Positions 53,258 through 62,733 of a DNA stretch of 64,000 bases are shown piece by piece. The stretch covers positions 186,001 through 250,000 of the forward strand of contig NZ_JNZO01000004.1 in the NCBI RefSeq assembly GCF_000717595.1, in the 5' to 3' direction. The position numbers and the translations under genes are program-made. The first letter of the stretch is position 1. Each line of letters starts with the position of its first letter. The stretch is from Streptomyces flavochromogenes (GTDB lineage: Bacteria; Actinomycetota; Actinomycetes; Streptomycetales; Streptomycetaceae). The notes beneath the pieces are model-generated. The model searched no databases and was not told the origin of the DNA. It was given only the letters and a program-made list of their open reading frames with translations.

Positions 53258-55318
53258 TCACCACTCGGTACGCGCTCCGGCCGCGGCCTCGGCAACGGGC
53301 CCGACGGCGTCTCCCGCCCCGGCTCCGGCCTCGGCCTGCCACATCAGCTGGATCATCCGCGCGATGACCGGCTCGGGCAGTCCCGGGTTCTGTGCGGCCG
53401 CGTACGCGCTGTCCTTGTTGTGCAGCAACGGCACCAGGGTCCGCGCCGGCAGCCGCGGGTGCCGGGTGGCCGCGCCCCGTACCCGGTCGTACGGATCGTC
53501 GAGCAGCCGCACCGCCGACGCGGGCGTCAGCCGGGCGTCGATCGCGGCCCGCAGCCGGACCTCCTCGTTGCTGTCCCGGCTGAAGCGCTCGACCAGCTCG
53601 ACGGTCGACTCCGGGTCGTCCAGGGCGAGTTGTCGCATGCGCGGGTTCGGGTCGTCGGCGTGACGGACCAGGTCGCGGCGGGGGAAATTCGGATGGCCGT
53701 GAGGACGGTCGGGTGCGCTGAGACTCCCGTTCCACCACTGCCACACCCGCAGCAGCATCTCGGCGGGCGCGTCGTCGCACGACTCGGCGAGGAAGAGCTG
53801 CACGACACGGTCCTCGTCGCGCGCGAGCGACTCGACGACGTCCGGGGGGAGGCGCCTGGCCCGCGCGACGCTTCTGCGTACGAGGGGGTGCGACGAGGCG
53901 CCCAGGCGCCGCATGGCATCGGGGTCCGCGTGCAGCGCCACGACCCAGTCGAGCGCCTGGGAGCGCGTACTCGGATCGAAGGCGACGGCGATGCCCGCCC
54001 GCTGCTCCTCGGTGAGATCGGAGCGCGTGGAGACCGAGAACCGGACGCTCTCGTCGGGGTCCCGGGCGAGAACGGCGACCAGGTCACCGTCCAGCCACAG
54101 GTTGCCCGCGAGGTCACGGCGCCGGCTGGGATCGCCGTGGTGGGCCAGATGTTCGGCGAGGTCGCGCTCGAGCCGGCAGGTCCTCACGGCGTCGGTCGTC
54201 TCGAGTCCCTCGGCGTCGTAGGAGGCCCGGGACAGGGGATGCTCCTGGTGGTACCGGAGGCGTGCTGCGACGCGGACCGCGCCGTCGGGGTCGTCGAGCA
54301 GCGCGAGCCGGAGAGAGCCGTCCAGCTGCGACCAGGCCGTCCCACGGCACGCCGACGCGCGCACGGAGGGGTCGACGTCGCGGGCCAGCACCGCGAGCAG
54401 GTGGGCGTGCAGTCCGGTCAGCCGCGCCGCCTCATGCCGCGTCCTGGCGGACGGATCCGCCGTGAGTCGCGCGTACCCGGTGCCGGTGAGCTCGACGCGC
54501 CGGTCTGCCGCGAGCAGCGTGAGGATCCACCGCCTCCGGGCATCCGGCTCACCCAGGATCAGGCGTGTCCACTGCTCAGCCGTGATGTTCGGCTGGACCT
54601 CGGCGAGCAACGCGCGCACCTGCCAGTCCGGGTGGACCATCGCGGCCTCGACGACCGACGCCGGGAGGGCACGCCACAGAAGGTGGTGGGTCAGGCCCAG
54701 GAGATCCGCACGAAGCCCTTCGGGGGTGGCTGGGTTGCGCGCCAGCCCGTGCGCCCACTCGTCACGCACGCGCACCGTGGATCTCGGCCCGCGGAACATC
54801 CACTCCCAGGCGGCCGCCCGTTGCTCGGCCGTCTCGTCGGCCGCGGCGCGCGCCTCCGCTTCCTGCCGCTCCTTGAGGCGGCCCAGCGCCACGAGCCAGA
54901 CGTCGTACTCCTCGGTGGTCGCCCCGATCAGGGTGTCGCCGTCCGTGGAGAGCGTGACGAATTCGGGCCGGCCGGGCCGCTCACCGAGGACCCCGGCGAG
55001 GTCCCACCGCTCGGTGAGCCGCACCCGTGTCCAGCGCCGGGCTGCGCGGTCCGACCAGGTGCCGGCGACGTCGATGAGGAAGGTGCCGTCCGCGCCGATG
55101 ATCCCCAGCTCGACCGCCAGCCGGTGCCACTGCGTGTTGAGCTCGGCGACCAGTTCCGGAGCGTCGAGCCGTACGGCCACGGTCGGCGTGGTGTTGGCCG
55201 AGATGACCGGTCGCCAAGCGGCCCAAGGCCTCATGACCTCCTCGACCCGATGTCCCTCCACGACGTCCAGCCCGGCCTGCCGCAGCCGCTCCACGAGCTT
55301 CTCTCGCCCACCTGTCAT
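53258..55318 (-). CDS. HEAT-like repeat protein, function unknown
   Basis: The 686-residue protein has an N-terminal alpha/beta domain (residues 1 to about 160). About a dozen HEAT-like helical repeats follow, each with an SVR/VRxxA pattern (DPSVRASACRG, DPDESVRFSVSTRSDL, HPLVRRSVARARRLP, SNEEVRLRAAIDARL, DPYDRVRGAATRHPRL). Such solenoids bind proteins or nucleic acids. No membrane segment or catalytic motif is seen. I chose the ATG at 55318 (TGGREKLVERL); the ATG at 55324 adds two residues. Confidence 0.8.
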   Translation of the reverse strand: MTGGREKLVERLRQAGLDVVEGHRVEEVMRPWAAWRPVISANTTPTVAVRLDAPELVAELNTQWHRLAVELGIIGADGTFLIDVAGTWSDRAARRWTRVRLTERWDLAGVLGERPGRPEFVTLSTDGDTLIGATTEEYDVWLVALGRLKERQEAEARAAADETAEQRAAAWEWMFRGPRSTVRVRDEWAHGLARNPATPEGLRADLLGLTHHLLWRALPASVVEAAMVHPDWQVRALLAEVQPNITAEQWTRLILGEPDARRRWILTLLAADRRVELTGTGYARLTADPSARTRHEAARLTGLHAHLLAVLARDVDPSVRASACRGTAWSQLDGSLRLALLDDPDGAVRVAARLRYHQEHPLSRASYDAEGLETTDAVRTCRLERDLAEHLAHHGDPSRRRDLAGNLWLDGDLVAVLARDPDESVRFSVSTRSDLTEEQRAGIAVAFDPSTRSQALDWVVALHADPDAMRRLGASSHPLVRRSVARARRLPPDVVESLARDEDRVVQLFLAESCDDAPAEMLLRVWQWWNGSLSAPDRPHGHPNFPRRDLVRHADDPNPRMRQLALDDPESTVELVERFSRDSNEEVRLRAAIDARLTPASAVRLLDDPYDRVRGAATRHPRLPARTLVPLLHNKDSAYAAAQNPGLPEPVIARMIQLMWQAEAGAGAGDAVGPVAEAAAGARTEW

Positions 55319-55583
55319 GGTCACTCATCCTGCCCGAGGCGCTTCGGTGCCCCCCAGGCGGCTCCCCACCGGCCGCTTCGTCGTGCCCGCGGGGAGCGCG
55401 ACGAAGGGCGGACACCGACGCATGAAGGGATCGGTGTCCGCCTACGTCACGCCGGAGCGGCCGGGATCACGTCGTGCCGCATCGGATCACTCGTGCCGCA
55501 TCGCGTCCTGCCGCGACACGGCGGAACACCACACGTCCTGGTCGTTGCGCCGCGGGACAGCCGCGCGCAGCGCGACGAGCACC

Positions 55584-55880
55584 CTACGACGCGTCCCGGA
55601 CCGTCCCCACGAACTCGGGCCCCGGAACGGGCTCCCAGGCGGCGTCGTACGTGGTCAGCTGAGCCCGCATCGACTCCTCCGGCTCCCTCACGTCGTCCTT
55701 GACCGTGGGCACGCGCACCTCCGCGGTCGTCGCCCCGGCAGCGACGGAGACGGGCAGGCTCAGCCCGAACTCGAACTGGGACAGGGGCGTGGCCGTGGCC
55801 GGTACCTCCCGGAGCCGCTCCTTCAGCCACCCCTGGTCGACGTCCGCCGTGGTCAGCTCCGTGCCGCCGGCGACATCACA
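55584..55880 (-). pseudogene. C-terminal fragment of a Calx-beta-like protein
   Basis: The minus frame ending at 55584 encodes a natural beta-rich tail (FEFGLSLPVSVAAGATTAEV, RVPTVKDDVREPEESMRAQL, PGPEFVGTVRDAS) resembling a Calx-beta/Ig-like C-terminus. Towards 55880 the natural sequence stops, and the frame continues as antisense of the adjacent phosphoesterase fragment. It therefore lacks its 5' part. Confidence 0.6.
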
Positions 55881-55886
55881 CCACGC

Positions 55887-56667
55887 GGGTACGACGCCGA
55901 GTACGCGGCGGTCGGCTCCGAAGTCGCGCGCCACACCCACGCGGGCACGGTCGCCTGGGCCATCGGCAACCACGAGTTCTACGTCCCCAAGTGGCGCGAC
56001 CCTTCGACCCTTGCGCAGGACACCTGGCCCAACGGCACCACCGAGGACTCGCTGTTCCGGAGCTTCTACCACTTCGCAGGCCGCAACACGGTCTACGCGG
56101 AGCATTCGTTCGGCGGCATTCCGGTGCTGAGCCTCGGCACCGAGAAGTACATGCACTACCACGACCCGAAGCTGTGGGACGAGGTCTGGCTGAGCGAGGC
56201 GCAGCTCACCTGGCTGGAGGATCGCCTCGTGTACTGGGCGCGCCGCCGGAAGCCCGTCATGGTCGTCACCCACCACCCGCTCCCCAACACGGTCTCAGGC
56301 AGCCACAACCGCCTCCATTCGCGCGACTACCTCCAGGCGGACCGTCTCCTCGGCGTCCTCGGCCGCCACAAGGACGTCTTCCTCTTCTGTGGACATACGC
56401 ACTGGGACCTCGCACTGTCGGACTGGTACGTCCGCAGGGTCGTCCCCCGGCACGGCCAACCTGGACGGCTTCTCGGTGGTCGACACCGGTGCGGTCCAGA
56501 CGGGATACACGGACGACGGCAAGGGCGGGGAGGTCACGGTCCCCGGCACGTTCAACCAGGGCCTCCATGTCGAGGTGTTCCGCGACCGCGTGGTGGTCAA
56601 GGCCCGCGACTTCGCGACCGGCACCTGGCTGAAGCAGATCACGGTTCCCCTCTCGACCCGCATGTGA
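55887..56667 (+). pseudogene. Truncated and frameshifted metallophosphoesterase
   Basis: The C-terminal two thirds of a calcineurin-like phosphoesterase is readable: WAIGNHEFY (metal Asn/His), VMVVTHHPLPN and FLFCGHTHWD (metal ligands). The N-terminal DxH and GDxxD part is missing; the natural sequence starts at GYDAEY near 55887. At the C5 run 56444-56448 the frame shifts by one base, after which GTANLDGFSVVDTGAVQTGY and the rest continue to the stop at 56667. Loss of the first metal site makes it non-functional even if the frameshift were a sequencing error. Confidence 0.8.
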
Positions 56668-56826
56668 CGACCGGGTCGGGCGGTCGTGCCCGGAAGCGAG
56701 TGCGCCGCTGAGCGGCACCGACGGACCACGAGCACCTGACCGCTCGGCCGCCGCTCGGCACCTCGGACGCGAAAACGGGCGGCCCCCCACTCGGCGTACG
56801 CCCCAGTCTCCGGCTACGGTCTCCGG

Positions 56827-57480
56827 GTGACCGAACCCCACACCTTGGGCGCGACCCGCGACGCCTACGACGCCATCGCGACCGTCTACGCGCAGACGTT
56901 CCAGGACTCCCTGCGGGACCGCCCTCTGGAGCGCGCCCTGCTGGGCGCCTTCGCGGAACTGGTGCGGACGAACGGTGACGGCCCCGGCGAGGTCGCGGAC
57001 CTCGGCTGCGGGCCGGGCTACGTCACCGCACACCTGCACGGACTGGGCCTGAAGGCGTTCGGCGTCGACGCCTCGCCGGTGATGGTCGAGCTCGCGCACG
57101 CGTCCCACCCCGGGCTGCGGTTCGAGGTCGGCTCGATGGCCGCCCTCGACATCGAGGACGGCGCCCTGGGCGGCGTACTCTCGCGGTGGTCCGTCATCCA
57201 CACCCCGCCGCAGGACGTCCCGGCCGTCGTGGCCGAGTTCGCCCGGGTCCTGGCACCCGGCGGGCACCTCTTGATCGCCTTCCCCGCCACGGACGGCCCG
57301 CACGTCGAGACGCAGAGCTACGACCACGCTGTGGTGACGGCCTACCGCTGGCACCCCGACCGTCTTGCCGCACTCCTGCGCGACCACGGACTGGCCGAGG
57401 TGGGCCGCACGACGATCGAGCCACTGCCCACGGACCGACGGCAGTTCCAGGAGGTCCAGCTCCTCGCCCGCAAGGCGTGA
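56827..57480 (+). CDS. SAM-dependent methyltransferase (class I)
   Basis: This 217-residue enzyme has the Methyltransf_11 motif I EVADLGCGPGYVTAHL, acidic loop FGVDASPVMVELA and post-I strand LSRWSVIHTPPQDVP. The substrate is unknown. The start is GTG at 56827; the residues before the Rossmann fold (YDAIATVYAQTF) are the usual N-terminal helix. It stands between two blocks of gene debris but is itself intact. Confidence 0.88.
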   Translation: MTEPHTLGATRDAYDAIATVYAQTFQDSLRDRPLERALLGAFAELVRTNGDGPGEVADLGCGPGYVTAHLHGLGLKAFGVDASPVMVELAHASHPGLRFEVGSMAALDIEDGALGGVLSRWSVIHTPPQDVPAVVAEFARVLAPGGHLLIAFPATDGPHVETQSYDHAVVTAYRWHPDRLAALLRDHGLAEVGRTTIEPLPTDRRQFQEVQLLARKA

Positions 57481-57519
57481 CCCGACGAGCCGCACGATCC
57501 CCGGAAGACGCTCCGGGAC

Positions 57520-57945
57520 GGACCCGGGCGAGCGGTCCCAGGGTGTGCTGCGACTCGATGAGCCCCTGTTCGCGTGGGGCCCGGCCGTCGCCGAGCACCC
57601 GCGTGATCTGTCGGGCCCTCAGATCGAGAGGGGCCTCGGCGGGCTTGGCGAAGCCGTGGCGGGCGCGGGCCTCGGCGGGGGTCAGGACTTCTCCCGCGGC
57701 GGGGCGGAATCCCGAGCTTCATGGGGGCGACCACCGCCACCCTGGACGGGACTGCCGCGCCGGCAGGAGCGGCTCGATTCCGGGGCCGAGGTGCGCGAGC
57801 GCGAACCAGGCCTTCATGACGGGCACGATGAGCACGTCGAGGGCGCGCGACTGCCGGAACCGGCCAGCTCGCGCATCCAGCGCGGCATGGTGGCAGCGGT
57901 GGCGATCCGCATCGCCCGCGCCACGACCTGACCGGCCACGGTGCT
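57520..57945 (-). pseudogene. Degraded DUF2236 (MpaB-like) gene, C-terminal part
   Basis: Three minus frames, read in order, give pieces of one protein: ARAMRIATAATMPRWMRELA; then ALDVLIVPVMKAWFALAHLG and GPGIEPLL; then VLTPAEARARHGFAKPAEAP and ARQITRVLGDGRAPREQGLI, ending at ESQHTLGPL. This series fits the C-terminus of Streptomyces DUF2236 proteins. At least two frameshifts and an in-frame stop separate the pieces, and the N-terminal two thirds is absent. Confidence 0.7.
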
Positions 57946-57959
57946 CCGTGCCGCCCCCG

Positions 57960-58206
57960 GCACCTGGCGGTCACACCGGGGGACATGCCCGCGGGCGTCC
58001 GTGACCGCGTCGAGGCGGACCGGGAGCGGTTGCGCCGCCGGGTCGCCGACTGGATCACCGCCTTCCTCGCCGGCCGGGGCCGCTCCGAGCTCGACCCTCA
58101 GGTCCTTGCCCACGCCTTCGTCGCCTGCGCCGGGCAATGCGGCCGCACCGCGCTCACCGAACCGCGGCGGTTCGACCCGGAACACGTGCCCGGCAGGTGG
58201 AGCTGA
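57960..58206 (+). pseudogene. C-terminal remnant of a TetR-family regulator
   Basis: The frame ending at 58206 reads HLAVTPGDMPAGVRDRVEAD, RERLRRRVADWITAFLAGRG and QVLAHAFVACAGQCGRTALT, the look of a TetR C-terminal ligand domain. No helix-turn-helix precedes it. It lies head-to-head with the DUF2236 remnant, suggesting a former regulator/target pair. Confidence 0.55.
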
Positions 58207-58320
58207 TGTTCCCCGCGCTCCGGCCCGCCGGATGATCCGCGGCAGCCCTGTCCTTCGTCGTCGTCGATCCGGCGGCCGCGCACGCGCGCTCAGCCGGATG
58301 GACCGCGTACAGGAGGCTGG

Positions 58321-59136
58321 TCAGGCCAGATGTCCGAGCAGCAGTTCGACGAGCCGCTCGGGACTGCGGAGCGGCAGGTAGTGGTCGGCCTCCGGGACGG
58401 CCACGCCATGGGCGTCGGGTATGTCGGCGACGAGTCGTTCGGCGATGGCCGCGATCTCCGGGTGGTCCTGTTCGCCGTGGACGACCAGGACGGGGACGGC
58501 GATCTCGCGCAGGCGTGACTCCGCGTCACGGTCCGGGAAGTGGGCGAAGAACGGTTCACCGGCGATGCGGCGTTCGGCGTTGTCCGCCACCATCGTCTCG
58601 ATGAGCGCTCCGCCGGCGGCCGAACGGCCCAGCGAAGCCCACACCGAAAGCTCCAGCGCGGCCAGGGCTGCCGCGTCCCGCTGTCGGCGGGCGGTGGCGT
58701 AGGCCGAGGACTGCGGGTCCTCGGGCCAGTCGTGTCCGCTGACCGACGCACCGACGAGTGCCAGCGCTCTGACCCGCCCGGGGTGGGCGAGCGCGAAGTC
58801 CAGCACCGTCTCCCCGCCCATGCTCAGCCCGACCAGCGCGGCACGGTCCAGGCCGAAGTGGTCGAGTACGGCGCACAGGTCCTCGACATCGTCGAAGGGG
58901 TGCTCCGGCAGGCTGGAGCGCCCCAGACCGCGGGCGTCGTAGCGGATGACGTCGTGGTGGCGGGCCAGGGCCGGAACCACCGCGTCCCACAGGCGGGCGT
59001 CCATTCCCGCGCCGTGCAGCAGGACGACCGGGCTGCCGCTGCCACTGCGTTCGGCCCGCAGCCGGCCACCGCCAGGGGCAGGAACATCGACGTCGAGCGT
59101 GCCGAGCGGGTCCGGGCCGCCGGTGTTCGATCTCAT
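58321..59136 (-). CDS. Alpha/beta hydrolase
   Basis: This 271-residue alpha/beta-hydrolase has HGAGMDARLW (oxyanion), nucleophile Ser105 in GLSMGGE, Asp in VVHGEQDHPE and His in EADHYLPL. A cap domain lies at about 130-200. The ATG at 59136 begins the natural protein, although no strong ribosome site precedes it; the frame further upstream to 59274 crosses the neighbouring hairpin. The substrate is unknown. Confidence 0.88.
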   Translation of the reverse strand: MRSNTGGPDPLGTLDVDVPAPGGGRLRAERSGSGSPVVLLHGAGMDARLWDAVVPALARHHDVIRYDARGLGRSSLPEHPFDDVEDLCAVLDHFGLDRAALVGLSMGGETVLDFALAHPGRVRALALVGASVSGHDWPEDPQSSAYATARRQRDAAALAALELSVWASLGRSAAGGALIETMVADNAERRIAGEPFFAHFPDRDAESRLREIAVPVLVVHGEQDHPEIAAIAERLVADIPDAHGVAVPEADHYLPLRSPERLVELLLGHLA

Positions 59137-59243
59137 GAAGTGATCATCGCAGAGTGCGCGATCGGACCGGATCCCGAACTGATCGGCGGTCTGCCGTACG
59201 GCTGTTCCCCACTGTCCCCCGGTGGGGGCCGGGCCCGGAAAGG

Positions 59244-59272
59244 GCCAGGGGATCCGAATCCGGTCCCCTGGC
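59244..59272 (-). terminator. Terminator of the VWA-protein gene
   Basis: GCCAGGGGA (59244-59252) pairs with TCCCCTGGC (59264-59272), extended inward by a G-U and a G-C pair. It begins seven bases after the minus-strand stop at 59279. Confidence 0.7.
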
Positions 59273-59278
59273 AAGGCG

Positions 59279-60319
59279 TCAGTGCATCAGCAGCAGCCGG
59301 GTGTTCGGTACGAGTTTCCGGTTCACGCTGGTGCTCTGCACGAAGATCGTGAAGTCGTCGTTGTGATCAGGCTTGACGCGCACCTCGACGTCCGGCAGAC
59401 CCAGCAGCGACCGGGCCTCGGGCCCCGTGTACACCCGGTCCGTCTTCTTCTCCAGCACCGCGATCTGCTTCCGCGCCTGGATCTTCTCCGACTTGCTCAG
59501 CTGGTAGAACGCGCCACCGGTTCGGTAGGTGTGCCCGCTTTCGACGACCCAGTCCCTGATCGCCGCGTCGCGCGCCACCGCGATCAGGTCGTACTCCGAC
59601 GGATCCACGGGGGACAGGCCCGCCGCTTCGACGGTGTCCCTGTTCACGGCCTCCGCCCCCACGGAGAACACGGCCCGCGATCCCCGGATGCCCTTGCTGC
59701 GCCCCACCATGAACTTCTCGGTGGCCTCCTGGATGACCTGCCCGGCCTCCTCGAGCCCCTGCGTGCTCGTGGCGTCCCAGATGGCGATGTTGTCCTTGGG
59801 GAAGCCGCCCTGCATGGCCTCGTGCCTGCCCATCTGGTCCGGTACGAGGACGGCCAGCGTCCAGTTGTCCTCCTGCGTCCGGATCATCTCCGCCACGGCC
59901 TTCACCAGTTCACGCGGATCCTTGGACGGAGCGTCCGGGCAGCGATGGCTCGCGTTCTCCTGGCCGTCGGTCAGGACGAACGTCAGGAAGCTGTGGTCGC
60001 CGTACAGTTGCGCCGTCTGCGCGAGCTCCCGCTGAGATTTCAGCGCGGCGGCCAGCAGAGCCGTCATCCCGCCCACCCGGTACAGCTGCTTCAGCGAAGG
60101 CATCCGCAGCACGTCCTTGTCGTAGATGACGCACTCCACCTTGTCGGCGAAGACGTACACCGTGACGCGGGTCTCCTGGTCCAGGTCCTTCGATCGGCGG
60201 GCCAGGTACGCGATCTGCTGGTCGGCGACCTCGATGACCTTGCGGCTCAGGTGCGACATGGACGAACTGGCGTCCAGCACCAGGGCGACGTGGTTGATGT
60301 AGTTCTGGCTTCGGGTCAT
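59279..60319 (-). CDS. VWA-domain protein
   Basis: This 346-residue cytoplasmic protein starts directly with a von Willebrand A domain. The MIDAS motif DxSxS is LDASSSM (Asp16, Ser18, Ser20), with the later Thr and FVLTDGQENAS. Residues about 225-346 are an additional alpha/beta region (GGAFYQLSKSEKIQARKQIA). Similar proteins act as metal-dependent protein-binding partners, for instance in tellurite-resistance or stress systems. No such partner genes are adjacent. Confidence 0.88.
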   Translation of the reverse strand: MTRSQNYINHVALVLDASSSMSHLSRKVIEVADQQIAYLARRSKDLDQETRVTVYVFADKVECVIYDKDVLRMPSLKQLYRVGGMTALLAAALKSQRELAQTAQLYGDHSFLTFVLTDGQENASHRCPDAPSKDPRELVKAVAEMIRTQEDNWTLAVLVPDQMGRHEAMQGGFPKDNIAIWDATSTQGLEEAGQVIQEATEKFMVGRSKGIRGSRAVFSVGAEAVNRDTVEAAGLSPVDPSEYDLIAVARDAAIRDWVVESGHTYRTGGAFYQLSKSEKIQARKQIAVLEKKTDRVYTGPEARSLLGLPDVEVRVKPDHNDDFTIFVQSTSVNRKLVPNTRLLLMH

Positions 60320-60518
60320 GACAGCTCCCCCTCGTTCCGACTCGATGCACCTACCGTCTCACCCACCACTGACAATCGAACGTGCCTTCGAGGTGGGGGG
60401 CCTGGCGCGTGCGGGTGGTCTGAGGCGGTGTCACTTCCGGTGCGGGGAGGGGGCGCGCGGTGCTGCTGCCTGTTCCCGGGCGGCAGCACCGTGGCGTCCT
60501 ACGTCGTCGAACCGGCTC

Positions 60519-61055
60519 TCAGTACGCGTGCCCCACGTGTGCGATGGCCTGCTTCAGCAGTGCCCCGCGGCCGTCCGGCATCTCGTTCTGCACGGCGGGG
60601 GAGGCCGCTTCCTGCGGGCTGAACCAGACGAGGTCCAGTGCGTCCTGCCGTGGGCGGCAGTCGCCGCTCACCGGGACGATGTACGCCAGCGAGACCGCGT
60701 GCTGGCGTGGGTCGTGGTACGGCGTGATGCCGGCCGTGGGGAAGTACTCGGCGACGGTGAAGGGCTGCAGTGAAGGAGGGACGCGTGGCAGGGCCACGGG
60801 GCCGAGGTCTTTCTCCAGGTGGCGTAGGAGTGCGTCGCGGACTCGCTCGTGGTGCATGACCCGGCCGGAGACCAGGGTGCGGCTGATGGTTCCGTCCGCG
60901 CCGATCCGCAGGAGCAGGCCGATGCTGGTGACTTCGCCGCTGTCGTCCACACGCACGGGTACGGCCTCGACGTACAGGATCGGCATCTGGGTCCGAGCCG
61001 TGTTCAGCTCGTCCGTGCTCAGCCAGCCGGGCGTGGTCTCTGTCATGTCGGACAT
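60519..61055 (-). CDS. DUF4916 (NUDIX-like) family protein
   Basis: The 178-residue protein matches the actinobacterial DUF4916 group by PGWLSTDELNTARTQMPILY at the start, GRVMHHERVRDALLRHLEKD and FSPQEAASPAVQNEM. The fold is NUDIX-like but the canonical REUXEEXGU box is not present, so pyrophosphatase activity is doubtful. The ATG at 61055 is used; a second ATG at 61046 is possible. Confidence 0.82.
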   Translation of the reverse strand: MSDMTETTPGWLSTDELNTARTQMPILYVEAVPVRVDDSGEVTSIGLLLRIGADGTISRTLVSGRVMHHERVRDALLRHLEKDLGPVALPRVPPSLQPFTVAEYFPTAGITPYHDPRQHAVSLAYIVPVSGDCRPRQDALDLVWFSPQEAASPAVQNEMPDGRGALLKQAIAHVGHAY

Positions 61056-61244
61056 CGCTTGATCATACTTTCCCGACCGGGCCTCGGCCTAGGTCGCGTG
61101 TCTGCCAGGCGGGTGGGAGTGCACGCGGCCCCGTGAGGCGTCGATGCCCGCGCCGATGCGCTCGGGGGCGGGCGGCGCTGTGCGCCGTTCTCGGTCGAGG
61201 GGTGGCGGCATGGTCCCCCGGTCGGTCCGCCGCGGCTCGGGAGC

Positions 61245-61688
61245 CTACGGGGTGGCGTCGGCCGGCCACGGTTCGTCGGCGATCAGCGCCAGCAGCCGGC
61301 CGAGCGTCTCGCGCTGGTCCCGGTCGAGCGCACCGAGCGGGTCGGTGGCGAACGGCATGGCCGTACGCAGCTCGGCGATCGCCCGATGGCCCGCTTCGGT
61401 GGCGGCGACCAGCTTGACCCGGCGGTCCGTGGCCCCCGACCTCCGTTCGGCCAAGCCGCGTTCCTCCAGCCGGTCGACCAGTGCCGTGAGGTTGGACGGT
61501 TCGGCGTGCAGCCGCTCGGCGAGCGCCCTCATCGGCACCGGGTCGGCGCTGTACAGCAGGGCTTTGGCCTGGAGCGGGGTCAGGTCCTGCGCGGTGGCGG
61601 CGGCCTCTGCCTCGCGCGCGTACCGGCGGTTGACGACGGCGAACAGGCCGACCACCCGCGCGTCGAGCTCGTCTGCGGGAGAGGTCAT
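61245..61688 (-). CDS. MarR-family transcriptional regulator
   Basis: This 147-residue winged-helix regulator has LTPLQAKALLYSADPVPMRA, recognition helix AEPSNLTALVDRLEERGLAE and wing SGATDRRVKLVAATEAG. It is divergent from an SDR gene, with an AT-rich block of repeats between them, so it most likely controls that oxidoreductase and itself. The ATG at 61688 is chosen; a GTG at 61697 would add three residues. Confidence 0.92.
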   Translation of the reverse strand: MTSPADELDARVVGLFAVVNRRYAREAEAAATAQDLTPLQAKALLYSADPVPMRALAERLHAEPSNLTALVDRLEERGLAERRSGATDRRVKLVAATEAGHRAIAELRTAMPFATDPLGALDRDQRETLGRLLALIADEPWPADATP

Positions 61689-61710
61689 GCCGTCCACTGT
61701 AGCCAGGTGC

Positions 61711-61770
61711 TTGACAGTAGCAAATATCGGAGCTCATAGTTATGAAGCATTGTAGTTATGGCTCATAAGT
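61711..61770 (+). promoter_or_regulatory. SDR promoter with MarR-type repeats
   Basis: A perfect -35 TTGACA (61711-61716) is followed after 18 bases by CATAGT (61735-61740). TAGTTATG occurs at 61737 and 61753, and AGTTATG-GCT-CATAAGT (61754-61770) is a near-perfect dyad. This is one of the most AT-rich stretches in the window and overlaps the promoter, as expected for a repressor site. Confidence 0.65.
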
Positions 61771-61831
61771 AATTGCCGAGTGCCGCTGAGGACACCGGGC
61801 GCCACTCGACACCACCCCAGAAGGGTTCTCC

Positions 61832-62665
61832 ATGTCCGACAAGGTCGTTCTGATCACCGGCACCTCCTCCGGCATCGGCCTTGCCGCAGCCGTCGCCGCC
61901 GCCCGAGCCGGCTTCACCACGGTCGCCACGCTGCGCGACCCGGCCCGAGCCGGAGCATTGCGGAAGGCGGCCGAGACGGCCGGGGTCGAGCTGGACATCC
62001 GCCGCCTGGACGTCACCGACGCCGCCTCGGTCGAGGAGTGCGTCGCCGGAGTGATCGCCGACCACGGCCGGCTGGACGCCGTGGTCAACAACGCGGGCGC
62101 GGGCCACGTCGGCACCATCGAGAACGAGTCGGTGGACGCGGTTCGCGCGGTGATGGAGGTCAACTTCTTCGGCGTCGTCACCGTCACCAAGGCCGTCATG
62201 CCGCACCTGCGTGCGACCGGAGGGCGGCTGCTCACCGTCACCAGCGTCGGCGGTGTGATCGGACAGCCGTTCAACGAGGCCTACTGCGCTGCGAAGTTCG
62301 CGGCCGAGGGCTTCATGGAGAGCCTGGCCCCGGTCGCCGCCACGGTCGGTGTCACGGTCGCGGTGATCGAACCCGGCGCGGTGGCCAGTGAGTTCGTCGC
62401 GAACGTGGGCATCGAGGAGAGCGCGGCGGCCGAGGCCGGCGTCTACGGTCCGGCGCTGGCGAACTACCTCGACCGCACCCGGGGCGCCTTCGCCGCCGCC
62501 CAGACGTCGGAAGCGGTGGGGGAGGCGATCACCGGGGCGCTCACCACCGGCCGACCTGCCTTCCGGATTCAGACGTCGGACGCGGCCCGCACCTTCGTCG
62601 GCGCGAAGCTGGCGGACCTGGACGGCTCACTGGTCCAGACGGCCACCTCGGCCTGGGTGGCCTGA
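61832..62665 (+). CDS. SDR-family oxidoreductase
   Basis: This 277-residue classical short-chain dehydrogenase has ITGTSSGIGLA for the cofactor (TLRDP afterwards favours NADP), NNAGAGHVG, and the catalytic Ser (TVTSVGG) and Tyr/Lys in YCAAK. Residue pattern and length fit the group that oxidises or reduces lipophilic alcohols or ketones. The ATG is at 61832; the natural start is supported by GAAGGG upstream. It is controlled by the adjacent MarR protein (inference). Confidence 0.9.
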   Translation: MSDKVVLITGTSSGIGLAAAVAAARAGFTTVATLRDPARAGALRKAAETAGVELDIRRLDVTDAASVEECVAGVIADHGRLDAVVNNAGAGHVGTIENESVDAVRAVMEVNFFGVVTVTKAVMPHLRATGGRLLTVTSVGGVIGQPFNEAYCAAKFAAEGFMESLAPVAATVGVTVAVIEPGAVASEFVANVGIEESAAAEAGVYGPALANYLDRTRGAFAAAQTSEAVGEAITGALTTGRPAFRIQTSDAARTFVGAKLADLDGSLVQTATSAWVA

Positions 62666-62733
62666 GCAACGGCCCGGGCATGGCGGACCGGTACGGGTGC
62701 GGGCCGACGCGCGGGCGGGCGGACCCGGCCCCG

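Noticed and set aside
55325..58320. Mobile element as cause of the debris region
   Set aside because: I saw no transposase frame, terminal inverted repeats or target-site duplication around the fragments.
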